From contig CM040117.1 of the NCBI GenBank assembly GCA_022559845.1, positions 79,868,559 to 79,932,558 of the forward strand: a stretch of DNA of 64,000 bases, written 5' to 3'. Below are positions 33,940 to 46,042 of the stretch, one piece after another. Made by a program: the position numbers and the translations under genes. This stretch comes from Amorphophallus konjac (taxonomy: Eukaryota; Streptophyta; Magnoliopsida; Alismatales; Araceae). Each line of letters starts with the position of its first letter. Position 1 is the stretch's first letter. The notes beneath the pieces are model-generated. The model saw nothing but the letters and a program-made list of their open reading frames with translations. It searched no databases and was not told the origin of the DNA.

Positions 33940-34945
33940 CCTTCAGTCACGATGGTGCCTCCAGCACCGGACTGCCAGTCATACCAGGCCCCGAGCACGA
34001 CCATCAAGGTATCCCGGCGTCCACCTCCTTCAGTCACATAGGTGCCCTCGGCACCTGACTGCCAACAACTCCAGTCACAACGGTGCCTCCGGCACCCGAC
34101 TGCCAGTCACACCGGGCCTCGAGCAAGACCATCGAGGTCTCCCGGCGCCCACCTCCTTCAGTCACAACGGTGCCCCCGGCACCCGACTGCCAACAACTCC
34201 AATCACAACGGTGCCTCCAGCACCCGACTACCAGTCACACCGGGATCCGAGCATGACCGTCAAGCTCTCCCGGCGCCCGCCTCCTTCAGTCACAACGGTG
34301 CCCCCGACACTCGACTGCCAGCTACTCCAGTCACATCGGGGCCCGTGGCACCCGATCACTCAACAACTCCAATCACAACGGTGCTCCCGGCACCCGACTG
34401 CCAACAACTCTAGTCACAACGGCGCCCACGACACCCAACTGCTAGTCACACCGGGCCCCGAGCATGACCATCGAGGTCTCTCAACGCCCGCCTCCTTCAG
34501 TCACAAAGGTGCCCCCGACACCCGATTGCCAACTACTCCAGTCACATCGGGGCCCGCGGCACCTGATCACTCAGCAACCCCAGTCACAACGGTGCCCCCG
34601 GCACCCGACTGCCAACAACTCCAGTCACAATGGTGCCTCCGGCACCCGACTGCTAGTCACACCGGGCCCCGAGCACGACCATCGAGGTCTCCCGGCACCC
34701 GCCTCCTTCAGTCACAAGGGTGCCCCCGACACCCGACTGCCAGCTACTCCAGTCACATCGGGGCCCGCGGCACCCGATCACTCAACAACTACAGTCACAA
34801 CCGTGCCCCCGGCACCCGACTGCCAACAACTCTAGTCACAACAGTGCCCCCGGCACATGACTTCCAGCTACTCCCGTCACATCGGGGCCCACAGCACCCG
34901 ATCACTCAACAACTCCAGTCACAACGGTGCCCGGCACCCCCACTG
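33940..34945. repeat. Complex GC-rich minisatellite (about 1 kb)
   Basis: Built from ~40-55-bp modules starting CAGTCACA: one continues with acggtgcccccggcaccc, one with ccgggccccgagcacgac, one with tcggggcccgcggcaccc. They recur in a partly regular higher order. Translated frames are repetitive (QLQSQRCLRHPT-like) and are not genes. Confidence 0.85.
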
Positions 34946-35498
34946 CCCTGACCTCGACATTGTCTCATGTCGGGAATACATTGTGATGCCCCGCCCCGCC
35001 CGGGCCCCATCCTACCGAGTCACAGGTCCTTTGACGGGCACTACGTGCGAACGTAGAACTACCCACACAATAATGCAATGACCCGGGGACCGTCATGAAT
35101 GACAAAATTGCCCCGTGGCTTGCAAGCATTTGTAACCGGGCTCTCATGCCCCCCATATAAATGCCTTTCATGGCATATAGTTATGTAGCCTAATCAGGGA
35201 ATGGATCCCCTTCCTCTCCGAAACCAGTCTCTCTACCCCTACTTATCCATGTCATATTGTTGTTGCCCTGTCGCTGTTGCACGGACTAAGCCCTCCTGAT
35301 GTCGCGGCTCCCAGGGTCCTTGACTCTCTCTTCGGCAGTAGAAACAAAGGTGTTCGGATTCAATCCGATGTAAAATAAACACCGGTTGCTTGTGGCCGGT
35401 GGGGAAAGACGTCCAGTACACGAATCCCCATAATCGCCTACGCACTTGTACTGGCGAAACCTCCTCCTCTCCACGTGGCGCATGACATTTTGTGCTCA

Positions 35499-37125
35499 CG
35501 TGCCGTGCCCTGATGTTGTGGTATTGCGGCGGCTGTTGTGGTTGTTGGGGAGCGGGGAAGGATGGTTGTGTATTTCGTGGAGTTGTGAACTGAGGGTTAC
35601 GGGGAGGCTGCTCGAAACGAGGTGGAACAGGTCGGTTGGCGGATTGGAAATTGATGGCCTACACCTGCTCATTTGTCTGGACCCCCTCGGTGACCGGCCC
35701 TTGAGGCTTTTTGGTGTACTTGGGTTTCTGGCGTTCAAAGAGGGTGTGAATAGGGGAATCCTTGAACTGGATCTGGATGAACCTGGCCCTACTGTACAAC
35801 TGGTGCATGTTAGCAATATCGTTCATGGCCAAAATGTTTCTAAAGGTAGGGTTGGCATTGGAAATGAGGAGCTTAACCTTCTCCTCCTCCGGGATATGAC
35901 CAGGCACACGGGCAGCCATCTGCCTCCATCTGTTAGCATATGTTAAAAAATCTTCATCAGTCTTCATCTTTTCGGCCACAAGATCATTGAATGAATATTT
36001 CGAGCCGACCTGATCTTGAAATCTCTGAATAAATTTCTCCTTCACTACCTTAAAGCTCTCCGCGTCCTCCAGCGGCAATGCATAGAACCACTCCAAGGCG
36101 ACCCCATCTAATAAGCGGCGGAATAGATAAGCCATGAGGCGATCGTTGTATTAAAACTTTGCCGAATCATATAAGAAGTCCCTGACATGGATGTAGGGAT
36201 TACTGTTCCCATCTTATTTTCGGTACGTGAGGAGCTCCGACTGAGAGGGAAAACGAATGTTATGGAATCTAGGAATTAGGACATCAGCCAAAGACTGTGG
36301 GCCGACCCACTTTTGGGGGATGTCAAGCTGTTGCTGCATGGCAGCCCACTTATCGAGGAGCTCCCGCTCTCAGGATGGAGGGGGTAAAGCAAGGGGAGCG
36401 GACCCGGCGTGAGGGGCCAAAGGGTAAGTAGATGATGATGGAAGCCCACAAGAGGGATATTGGGCCAAGGAAGGACCCATACTCAAGTAGGTCAAGTGAC
36501 CGGCCCCGGCCTGAGGGCGCAGAAGGTCAACCGGGCCCACAAGGGCCTGTGGCATTGGTGGAATGGGCACGTAAGGGTCAATCTGAGAAGATGGAAGGAG
36601 CCCGACATTCCCTCTATCAAGAGCCTGATGGGCCAAGTTAGAAGAGTGGCCCTCCTCTAGATTTGGAAAATGAAGAACCCTGGGCTGGACCGGGGTTGAC
36701 TCAATTGGGGTGATAGAGGAAGCTCCGGGCCCATTAACCATGGACTGGGAAGCAGAGGTGGCAGCGAGACCCTTCTACGACGTAGAAGATGGTGGGGCAT
36801 CTGACCCCTGTAAAGCTTGTAGAAGGACCTGAAGCTGGGCCGGATCCAGCTGGGCCATCATCTTGAGGATCTGACCGGTAGAGCCTTGAGTAAGAGGATG
36901 GAAAAAGGAGGGTTAACAACCCTCAATGACAGCGGATAATGGAGGGGCGGACCCCTGACCAATGACCCTGGGTGGGTCCTCTAGGAGGCCCTGAGGAAGA
37001 GAGTCCTCATGGGATTGAGAAAAGTCGTAAGACAACATGGTGGAGTCAAATAGGGGATTGAGATAGGAAATGAAGAAAGGGTTGTTCCTAAAAGAAGATC
37101 CTATGAACGGAAAACAACTCCACAT
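35499..37125 (-). pseudogene. T2 gag (Tat/Ogre-like), decayed
   Basis: Starts near 37125 (alternatively at the ATG of MLSYDFSQS). A Pro/Gln/Leu-rich N-terminal region (stops near 36915, 36780 and 36370) leads into the gag core: NSNPYIHVRDFLYDSAKF, RLMAYLFRRLLDG, ALEWFYALPLEDAESF, KFIQRFQDQV, DFLTYANRWRQMAARV, EEKVKLLISNA and HQLYSRARFIQIQF. A Gln/Pro-rich tail (about 35500-35640) follows an in-frame stop at 35659. A stop replaces Arg before YNDRL, exactly as in T1 gag before YDQRL. The gene is cut off at about 35499; no pol follows. Confidence 0.8.
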
Positions 37126-38185
37126 GCAACGAGGTACCTAACACAAAGATGATAACACAAACAATAAGCACGCCTAATAGGATGACTAAGAAAATGCACA
37201 AACAAGAGAGGAGATAGGAGGCAACCAAAGTCAATCAAGTTATGATGATGCACAGAAAATTTTAACTTATTTTTTTTCTTTTTTTTATTTCAAACCTTAA
37301 TGATTTGAATTAGATCAAAGTTCTCTCCAAAATAGGAAATCTAAACGGGAGTGGATTTTGGGACTTGGTTGACTCTATGTGTACACTCTCTCTCACGGAT
37401 GCAACCTAAACACTGGGTGGCGAACGTACAACCTGCCCAGCGTCCGTGTGAGAATCCACGGCTCACGGGGGCTTACGGAGGTCCCGGATATAATCACCTA
37501 GTCGACTCCAAGGAATATGGAGGCGAGAGGATCTCCTACCAAGGTAGGTATGCAACTAATATGATAAGAATGTATGATCCTATGCGCACCGGAGTGCATA
37601 CAAATTCTAGCCTAAAAGCTAACAAACAATGATCAAACAATGATATAACTATAGCAAATATGGTATGAACATGAATGATAACCAGGGGGAGATAAAATAG
37701 CACCGAAAACAAGTAGCAAAATGATGGAGAGCAAAGCACAAGTGTAAATCTCGGGGTGTGTTATAATGAAATAGCGGTCTGATGGGAGACCGCACAGGGA
37801 GTGAGACGGTCCTGGGAGGACTGCAACTAATTAGGGAACAGCGAACAAAGACAACAGGCTAAACTAAACAGTAACAACGATGGTCAAGCGCGCACCTAAG
37901 TGATAGAAGTGGTCTGATGAACGACCGTCACCTGCATGAAACGGCCCTGATAGGACCACAACAAATAACATACACATAAAGTAAACGATAGGAACTAAGC
38001 GGGGAGAAATGAACCTGAGACAAAAAGAGGCGGTCTATCGACCGACTGCTAAATACCAGAAACGGCCCACGGAGGACCGCAATCAACTTAGAGAACAGAA
38101 ACAGCGGTAAACAAAATGGACAATCTGTGGGGACCCAAAACGACTCAAACAATGATAGAGGAGCAGGTCAGCAATATCAGAAGCA

Positions 38186-38211
38186 CGATGGGAATAAGGT
38201 TTCCCATCGTG
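38186..38211. repeat. Hairpin in the T2 leader
   Basis: Arms ACGATGGGAA and TTCCCATCGT around a short spacer (taaggt), a strong stem-loop in the untranslated leader. Confidence 0.6.
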
Positions 38212-38270
38212 ATATCCAAAAAAGGGATGTAGATAGGTTTTACTTATAATCTAAAGGAAAAGAAGGAATG

Positions 38271-38301
<31 letters not shown>
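38271..38301. repeat. (GT)n microsatellite
   Basis: About 15 uninterrupted GT dinucleotides. Confidence 0.95.
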
Positions 38302-38305
<4 letters not shown>

Positions 38306-39179
38306 TGACTAATATGGCATCAAACCAAACATCAAAGGACACAAATAAAGCAATGAACTCATGCATCCACACACTATCAGGTTGTGATCGCCACCAAGAT
38401 GCATAGTGCAAAGAAGGATGCACTATGTACCTTGGAAAGGGGAGATGATGAAGACACTCGCCAAAAAAAATGTAGCGCCGGTAGAGGATGAAGACGGTCT
38501 GGAGATGACCGCTGAACGGTGAAGACGGGCGGTCGATAGGCCGCTACTGGCGCTGGAACAGTACGTGGGAAGACGACATAGGCACTAGAGTCAAACGGTT
38601 TCCAGTCGGCCGCATACACCAGAGAGACGGTCTGAGGAAGATCGCTTTCCCAAGTGAACGATCAGAGGTAGACCGCAACAGCTTCCAGCTCCCAAGCCTG
38701 GGAACTTGATCCTCCACCCCTTCCAGCCAGCCAGGATGGATGGGCCTTGCGTTTAAGCACTTGCTGACTTGCGAAACAACACAAATGACAGACAACCATG
38801 ACCCCGAATTAATTTATGAAAGTGTAGTATCTATAATCGGGAACTATGAAGAGAGCACATGATTGAAAAGGGAAGTACTTGGGCGTTTGGTTTTTTAACC
38901 CCTATGGGGCATGAAAAAAACAATGGGAGATTGTGGAAATGACAGAATGCCAGTGAAAAATGCAGAGAAAATGAGAGAGGATGATGAAGAAATGACTAGA
39001 ACAATGGCCAAAAAAGAACTTAAGCTATGACTCAAAATGTAAAGGAAATAGACTACTCTCTGAACCACAGGCTTAGAGGACGTAAAAAGCATTTCTCCCT
39101 AGCTGGACTTCACTCAAGAAAGTGACAGCCCCTCGACGTTGACTTAGATCCCCCCCCCCCCGGCCATGACTCAAGGGTT

Positions 39180-39189
39180 CTATTTATAG
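39180..39189 (-). promoter_or_regulatory. TATA box of the T2/T3 LTR-like region
   Basis: Minus strand CTATAAATAG, at the position equivalent to the T1 TATA box at 3713-3723, with the plus-strand gaaaccctagct context conserved beside it. Confidence 0.6.
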
Positions 39190-39359
39190 ACGCTTGAAAC
39201 CCTAGCTCGAATAGAGGGCTTTTGGGCGGGAATTAGGCTTGGATTATGTTGAATAAAATGGAGATAATACTCCCAAATTTTATCATGATCAAACGACGCT
39301 CAATTTGGCTGAGAATCCGTAGAGAAATCCATGGATCAAGTAAGGGGTTTGACCACGGA

Positions 39360-39840
39360 ACTGTCCGTCGACACAGGAATCTCGGTTGAAAGAAATGGTC
39401 CATCGATAGACTGCCCAGTGTGCAAAGCGACCTATCAAATGACCGTTATGCACCTGACCGACAGTAAAATAAAAATAAGATAAATACGCCCATTTATCCA
39501 AAGACCAGGTCAGAGGGGGGTTCCCGCAAGTAGAAACGGTCTTTTGACAGACCGCCACTTGGCTCAATGGTCTATTGCCTGACCGCTTTTACCCTGGTCA
39601 TTGAAAGATAAAACAAGGTAAATCCACTTAATTATCCATTGACCGAGTCAAATGGGCATTCCTGCCAAGTAGAAACGGTTCTCAGAAGACCGCCTCAATC
39701 ATGGGACGGTCTATCATAAGACCGTTTATGAAAATAATAGGTCGATGCAGAAGGTCGACGCGTGGAATGAAAAATGGTCACCCAACAGACCGCCACCTTC
39801 CTAAAAACGGCCTATCGTGAGACCATTACTTGAGGTGATC
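39360..39840. repeat. Hairpin array (eight or more units)
   Basis: Examples: aacggtcttttgacagaccgcc, gacggtctatcataagaccgt, aatggtcacccaacagaccgcc. Arms are 5-8 bp around 5-9 nt loops, with 10-45 bp between units. Confidence 0.75.
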
Positions 39841-41099
39841 TTCGAAAAAGAGAAAATAAGAGGCAAGCAAGCATACTCAATCCAAAGATCTAGTTGAGGC
39901 AAATTCCACTAAGTCCGAACTCGAGAAAACACATGGGCAAACCCCAGCTAGGGAGAAGGTAACCCATAAAATAGGCCCAAAACCATCTAAAACGGACCTA
40001 TGAGTGATGGACAACTTGGGGCATCCTAAATAAAGGTAAGAAAATTGCCCAACTCAAGGTAAAAAATGGGTGTCAATAGATGCCCCTCCCTAACGTCCTC
40101 TTTGTAGGGGAGCGAGCGGAGGTGAAGAGAAGGCGAGATGGAAACATGGAGACGAAGCGGAGTTGCAGCGGAGTAGACTGAAAAGCTGTCATTAAGGTAA
40201 ACGACACCCGTTCCTAACCAATGAGCGATAGGAATCTTTCAGAAAACTCCGAACCAAACACACGGAACAGTCAGACCAAAATGACACCAATCTGCAGGAA
40301 CTAATAAAATAAACGAAAGGAGAAAAGACGGCCAACCGCATCAGAGGACCCAATCCACAACCAATGAGGGGACTGGAATAAACAGTAACAGAAAAAAAGA
40401 AAGAGAGCAGACTAAACTCCAGACAATGACCTTCAGTCGATTGAACCAAGTGAACAGACCAGAAAAGACCTTCTAATTCTGAGTGGAATACCCTTCCTTA
40501 CCAAAGACCTTGGACGCATGAATGTCCAGCACCGATGAGATATTTTCAGACATATTAGGGATATGAATGCTCAAAAAAATGTATATGATGCATGCTGGGC
40601 TAAAATAAAAGAAATCATTAAAACGAATGCGCAGAAAGATAAAAATAGAAAATACTCGAGAATAATATTGCTAGACCGGATTAATTAGGGTCAGAACACT
40701 ATTTACATCCACTGCGTGCAAGATAGAACCACCGTCCCCTAACTCCTCCAACCTAACGGCCTTATCCAGCGATTAAACATGTGTACCTAGATCATCATCA
40801 TTTTTGGTAAAGGGGAATATCAGATCCCAGAACAAATTAATGACCAGCCGGTTCTCGAGATAATATATCATAGATACCATATAGTAATGCATTTAAGGGA
40901 TAAGGGATGCGGAATACTTACCTGACTTACCTGCTGGATTGAAGTCTGTAGCAATGCTGCAAGAAACCATAAAAAATGTTTTGCAATATATGATAAACCA
41001 ATCAAGGCATAAGATTTGTCAATTAAGCACATTATGCAGCCAAACATTTGAATTTAGACAATAAACAACATAGGTTCTTTCAGAACAAATAGGTCACCT

Positions 41100-41350
41100 A
41101 GAAACGGTCCCATTCAGACCGCCTAAGAAATAAACGGTCATAGATCTGACCACACAGATCAGCCAGATTTAGACTTCAAGCGTCAACACTTAAACGGTCA
41201 AACGGAGGACCGTCGATAAAGTAACGGTCAGAAACAGACCATTTCATGAAATGTTGCTCAACACATATATGTATGATTGCAAAGACGGTCTCCATATAAC
41301 CGCCTATGAACTAAAAATGGACAGTCGCGAGACCGCCATAGAGCCATCGA
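41100..41350. repeat. Hairpin array upstream of the PMD-like gene 1
   Basis: Six units, e.g. aacggtcccattcagaccgcc, aaacggtcaaacggaggaccgt, gacggtctccatataaccgcc. Confidence 0.7.
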
Positions 41351-41496
41351 TTTCAAAAAAAAGTAACCATTCCCCTCCGTCTCCCCCATCTTCCTCACTC
41401 CCATACGAACGCCTACGACTGAAGCCTACTCACCGAGCCTCACCCCTACATTCTCCACCCCTTCTAGCTACCCATCTAGCCCCCCAACGAGCGCCG

Positions 41497-41727
41497 ATGA
41501 GGCTTAAGAAGCAGGCCTTGATGAGGTAGAAGCGCCAAATGGCCCGAGAGAGGGAGGCCCATCCACCAGCGAACCCCCCGGAGGAGGTGGCGCCGCCGCC
41601 GGCCATGGCCACGGAAGAGGGAGCTTCTGCTGTTGCCAGGGTGCCGGAAGAGGTAGCAGCAATGCCCGAAGGCAGAGTAGTCGCCGCGGAGGTCGAGGAA
41701 CCACCCCGAAGGGCTTCCACGTCCGAG
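41497..41727 (+). pseudogene. Probable first exon of PMD-like gene 1
   Basis: Opens MRLKKQALMR, then an in-frame TAG (41527-41529), then continues MAREREAHPP... with an Ala/Glu/Pro-rich stretch and ends at a good splice donor (GAG|GTAGG at 41727/41728). The start resembles exon 1 of PMD-like gene 2 (MKQALEIS..., ARKEREALQRM). The link to the downstream exons is inferred from position and orientation; the Sirevirus now lies in between. It could instead be an independent fragment. Confidence 0.4.
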
Positions 41728-41889
41728 GTAGGCCACGGACCAAAACTTAATTTTTAATTTTTAAATGAATGCATGGGGGTTGGATGGGATAATAGGGGTC
41801 ACCCCAACCCCTAGGGACGGTTGTAAGGCCCATAGGGCCATTTGCAAAGAATGGGGGGGTAGATGAATGTCGTCGGTTGCGGCGGGTTG

Positions 41890-42183
41890 AAAATGGTCCT
41901 AACAGGGGCCGCTAGGGTTCCTAGGCGGTCCACCCATGACCGTTAGAGACGAACCGACATTAGAGAGGTAGAAACGGTCTGAACCAGACCTCATATAAAT
42001 AAAACGGTCTCCAAAAGACCGCATTGTGAGGACAGACTCACGAAGGGTGAAACGGTCCTGACTGGGCCGCTTAGAGAACAACACGGTCTCCAACAGACCG
42101 CCACTTAGACAAAAATGGTCATGGGATGACCGTTAAAACCTAGATTAGCGAAATGATAAATGGTCTGTTGGGGGACCATGGTA
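41890..42183. repeat. Hairpin array flanking the Sirevirus insertion site
   Basis: Units such as aaacggtctccaaaagaccgca, acacggtctccaacagaccgcc, aatggtcatgggatgaccgt. The array resumes at 53640 right of the Sirevirus, so the insertion split one array. Confidence 0.8.
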
Positions 42184-42188
42184 AAACT

Positions 42189-44490
42189 TGTTAGCGCAGC
42201 AAGAGTGATATAGAAGGGGGGGATGAATAGATCACTCTCAATTTGCAAAACTTAGGCAAGAAAATAAATCTACCGCTTATGCCCCTTCTAAACTAGCACA
42301 CAAAGAATTGTAAATGCAGATACCACTCAAGATCGAATAAGAGAATGATGATGAAGAGCTGAGCAAAAAAATAGTCGAAGTGACAAACAGATAGAGAGCG
42401 CTGATAAAGATCGCAAACCACAGAGAAGACAACCAGTTTTTTAGGTGGTTCGACTGCAGTCAGCAATCTACATCCACCCCTCACTCCAACTAGAGTGAGG
42501 ATTCCACTAGCCACTGCTAGAGCACAGCAGACTCAGTCTACGAATAACTTGTTGCCAAACAGCTTGAAAAACCAAGGGAGACAAATCCCTCAACCAAGTT
42601 CTGCCACCCGCAGAGCTTGAAACCTGTTCTAGCACCCAGCACGAACAGAACCGGAGAGTCCCTCTCCCTTCCTCCACACACCGGAGGGAACCTGCTAATG
42701 ACAACCCGTCACTAGCAACACCAGAGATCAGCGATCTCTCTTCCTCTGCAACCCAGAGGGAAACCGGAGTTAGACTCCCTTCCTCCACATACCGGAGGGG
42801 AACAGATCAGAATTAGACGAAGAACACATAAAGAAAATCAGAAAAGAAACTAAAGACTGATCGAGAAAACATTCGATACTGAGAGTTAATACAAATGTAG
42901 CTTCCTGGGAAGCAATTTCAAAAACCAGATACTGCAAACTCTCTTTCTCTCTTCACTGCTATCTCTCTTTTTCTTTCTCTTCACTGCTATCTCTCTTTTT
43001 CTTTCTCTTCACTGCTGGATCGAGCTCTCTGTAATTCTGCCTTTTCTTTCTTGGCTCTGATCTACCTTCATCGGTGGGCGAAGGTTTCTATTTATAGCGG
43101 CAGCAGGTGGATAGGGCACAACATGCGTGTGCTTCCCACGCTCGATCCAGAACCTTCCTGCCACGTGTCCTCATTGGGTTGGTTCCTCTTGTCTTGGATC
43201 ACGTGCAGCCCATTTATTTGGGAATATTCTTCCTCGTACCTGTAAGGAGATAAAAACCATTAACACGCTGTATGGCCACTAAAACTAAAGCTGCATGAGG
43301 TATATGATAACAACACGACGTGACTACTACACGAGATAAGAAAAGAACGACACGAGATACAATGGACAAGACTGACACAATCAAGGAAGGTGACACGAGG
43401 TCAGATCAGGATAGCACGAGGTGAGAAGAAAATATCACGGAGTGAAACAATAGAAGAACACGCGATTTAGAAGAAACCTGGACGAGGTTAGAACGAAACA
43501 ACACGAACTAACAAACGGCAACAAAAGACGACACGAAGTGAAACAACACTTGAAAACATAAGAAAAACAACTCGAGCACAAAATAGCTCGAATGAACGAC
43601 TCGAAGACGAGGCGACACGGGCTGACCACGACACGAAGACAAATAACAGAAACCGTCACGAGTTGAAGACAACACGAAGATGAAAATAGAAACCGACACG
43701 AGTTGAAAACAACACGAAGACGAAACACAGGAATTGACACGGAGTGTGGTCAAGGCGAGAAGGACACGAAGTCTAAAGAGAAAAATAGCACGAAGACAGA
43801 AGAGTGACACGGCTATCACGACACGTGATGAAGCAGTGACACTAAGAAAAAGAACGACTCGAGGAACAACAGTAAGTGACACGAAATTAAACAAGCAGAC
43901 ATAAAAGATGACACGAGATGAGCAACTAAAGGACAGAGAGAAACGACACGAGGTTCACAGAGAAGCGACTCGGAGTTCATCAGAACTATTCGAGCTGCTT
44001 CAGTAACACGACACGAAGACAGAGGGAGACACGACACGAAGTTAAACAACCGAGACTAGGACTCGAAGACATAGATGACAAGGATAGAACAACACGAAGT
44101 ATTACCTCATACAAGTTTTCCTGTCAAGCATGGAAATCAACACGAAGTGTTGTAAGCTCAGACGACACGAAATCTTTTCGTGTTAGTGAGGGGAAACAAC
44201 ACGAAGTGTGGCTCAAGTGGCACGAAAACAACTCCCAAAATTAACTGAAGTGGCTCGAGGATTTACATTAACACAGAGAAACATTTTTGTTCACAAAGGT
44301 TCATAGTGTTGAAACCATCAAGACATTATGACTCAGGCAACACTAAAATTCATTTGGTCAAATTGTTCAATTGAACAGGACATTCCCTTACTGTGTAATC
44401 CATTCACTTACATGATGAAACATGAGATTATCTTGAGATAAAGAAATGATTTATAGTGTGAGACATCATCAAAATCATAGGGACACAACA
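42189..44490 (-). repeat. Sirevirus 3' LTR
   Basis: 2302 bp, TGTTAGCGCAGC...GGGACACAACA on the plus strand. Minus-strand TATA box at 43088-43097; a ~31-bp tct/ctt-rich unit repeats three times at 42940-43018; a CACGA-motif array fills 43310-44250. Confidence 0.97.
43310..44250 (-). repeat. CACGA-motif array in the Sirevirus LTR (U3)
   Basis: Dozens of copies of (g)acacga(a/g)g(t) occur every 12-30 bp; some form small inverted repeats (aacacgaagtgtt). The same array is in the other LTR at 52450-53400. It lies upstream of the TATA box, where enhancer elements would be. Confidence 0.8.
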
Positions 44491-44502
44491 ATCTCCCCCT
44501 TT
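44491..44502 (-). promoter_or_regulatory. Sirevirus primary polypurine tract
   Basis: Minus strand AAAAGGGGGAGAT directly before the 3' LTR start (TGTTGTGTCC), preceded by CATCATCA: the conserved Sirevirus tract. Confidence 0.92.
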
Positions 44503-46042
44503 TTGATGATGGCAACACTATGAATCAGGCAATATCAAGGTTTATCAAGATTTAACATGAAATCAATATCAGCTTCAACAACAGATTAAATTCAAGGCAT
44601 GCTCATGCAAATGAATTAAACATTCCCTACAACACACTCTCATTTCCCCCACAACTCATAAACATATCAGCATGAAGCAACATGACTCCCCCAAAGCTCA
44701 AGACAAAACCAAGACTCACTGATATTGCAGAACATTGCAGAACTTCTCACTAAAATTGTAGACATTGCAAACTTCTCTCCCCCTTTGACATCAGCAAAAA
44801 AAATACAGAATGTGTGACAGTGCTGGAAACATGAGGACTCAGGGCAGTAACTGCATAGTGCAGAAAGTCACGAGTAGGTCTTAAGAGAATAAGTGAGTTT
44901 CTAATCTCAAGACAAGATTCTTTAGATTTCAGTACACAATAGAGAAGTGGAATGATAGACAAGTTTATCATCATACATAGTGGATGATTTAGAGCAGGAG
45001 TTGACAAGTATGGCCAAAAATAGCTGATCATTCAACTATTCCACTAGACAGCAAGAGACTAAATCAGAGAGGTGTTCTCAAGGTATTGAGGACAAGCAAT
45101 CCATTAGTTGCATAACAACAAGGAATTTTTGTTGGAGATGATATTCAAGAAGATCAATGAGTAAGTTGGTAGTTCACTTCCTTTGACATTAGGGAGACAC
45201 CTTGATCAGAGGCCTGAATCCCCAGTTACTCAGAGTGAGTACCTCATTACTTCCTTCCCCTTTTTTTTATTAAGGAACAGAGTTAGTAACTGTGGCTTTT
45301 GACATGAGGAAACACCTTGATTAGAGGCCAGAGTCCCCAGTTACTCACCAGCAAGCCACCATTGCTCTGTCATGACTTTTCATTTATTTTAAGCATTTGA
45401 CACCTCATGACTTGGGAGAAATATTCATTTCATTGATGAAGCTCCCAGTTTCTCAGTGATCAAAACAGAACATGTTTGTTCAGTTAAGCCCTTGAGTTAA
45501 AGAGATAGAATGATTGAAGACAATACCAAAAAGGACTTTTCTTGAATTGAGTCTTGAAGTCTAGATTTCAAGTTGATTGGGTCAGATATCAAGACATACA
45601 TGTTTTTTGGCCTGAACCATAATCAATGACAATGTAGGAAGATATACTTTATGCAATTAGTCCAGATCTCTGAAGGAGTACCAAAGGAAAGATTCTGACC
45701 TGGAGATTAGAGTCACTGACTTATAGACTTAAGAGATAAGTGACACTCTACTTTCTGAGAGAACCACACTAAATCAGTCATGCAAGACCAGCAAAGGTAC
45801 ACATCTGGACAGCCCTTTTGAATCTGTCAAAGAACTTCTCTTCTCACATTACAACTCAGCTCCCCCTAAGATATAGCATTCCTCAATAAAACATTTCAGC
45901 AAAATCTCAAGACTTTCCTTTATTTAGAGCATTCCTGAAAGCTAACCAGTAAGCATTCTGAACTCCCCCTTAAACCAGCATGTAAGAAGGCTAAACAACA
46001 GATAGACAAAACTCCCCCTCACAACAGGAACAGGCTCCAAAA
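44503..46042 (-). other. Sirevirus 3' non-coding region with additional polypurine tracts
   Basis: No env-like gene. Extra minus-strand tracts of GGGGGAG type lie near 44643, 44688, 44777, 45861, 45963 and 46012; multiple tracts are typical of Sireviruses. A diverged ~110-bp direct repeat lies at 45177-45470 (tttgaca...acaccttgat.agaggcc...ccccagttactca). Confidence 0.75.

Larger units (their letters stand above)
31803..35498. mobile_element. GC-rich element of unknown family, bounded by TG...CA
   Basis: The plus strand starts TGTTGGCACCGG and ends TTTTGTGCTCA. Flanks are T1 leader on the left and T2 gag on the right, which do not join, and no target duplication is visible (GTGTC against CGTGC), so a recombinant or truncated LTR is more likely than a simple insertion. 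TATA-like boxes on the plus strand at 33138-33146 and 35153-35164. Contains a long-hairpin array and a minisatellite. The overlapping reading frames at 32280-35081 are products of those repeats. Confidence 0.35.
37126..38380 (-). mobile_element. T2 leader between LTR-like region and gag
   Basis: No gene. 37290-37600 matches the T1 leader. 37770-38065 holds six hairpin-array units such as gcggtctgatgggagaccgc. A (GT)n microsatellite is at 38271-38301. An imperfect inverted repeat, acgatgggaataaggtttcccatcgt, sits at about 38186-38211. Confidence 0.55.
38380..41000 (-). mobile_element. Tat LTR-like region shared by T3 (3' side) and T2 (5' side)
   Basis: Matches the T1 3' region block by block (see 2990-7560). 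A minus-strand TATA box lies at 39180-39189. Hairpin units occur at 38490-38665 (after the TATA box) and 39360-39840 (before it). To the right lies the T3 3' non-coding region and pol; to the left the T2 leader and gag. One LTR between two internal regions is the arrangement expected of a tandem LTR-internal-LTR-internal structure. Exact ends not determined. Confidence 0.5.

Noticed and set aside
34042..34951. Overlapping plus-strand frames of 123-246 codons
   Set aside because: They translate the minisatellite; all frames look repetitive and none has a domain.
42507..42788. 93-codon minus-strand frame, repeated at 51650-51931
   Set aside because: Inside both Sirevirus LTRs (U5); duplicated with the LTR and lacking a domain.
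43435..44049. Cys/Val/Ser-rich minus-strand frames (also 52578-53192)
   Set aside because: By-products of the CACGA-motif array in the LTR.
44503..46042. Env-like gene of the Sirevirus
   Set aside because: Only one short frame (44750-45031) without signal peptide, transmembrane segment or coiled coil; the region is non-coding.
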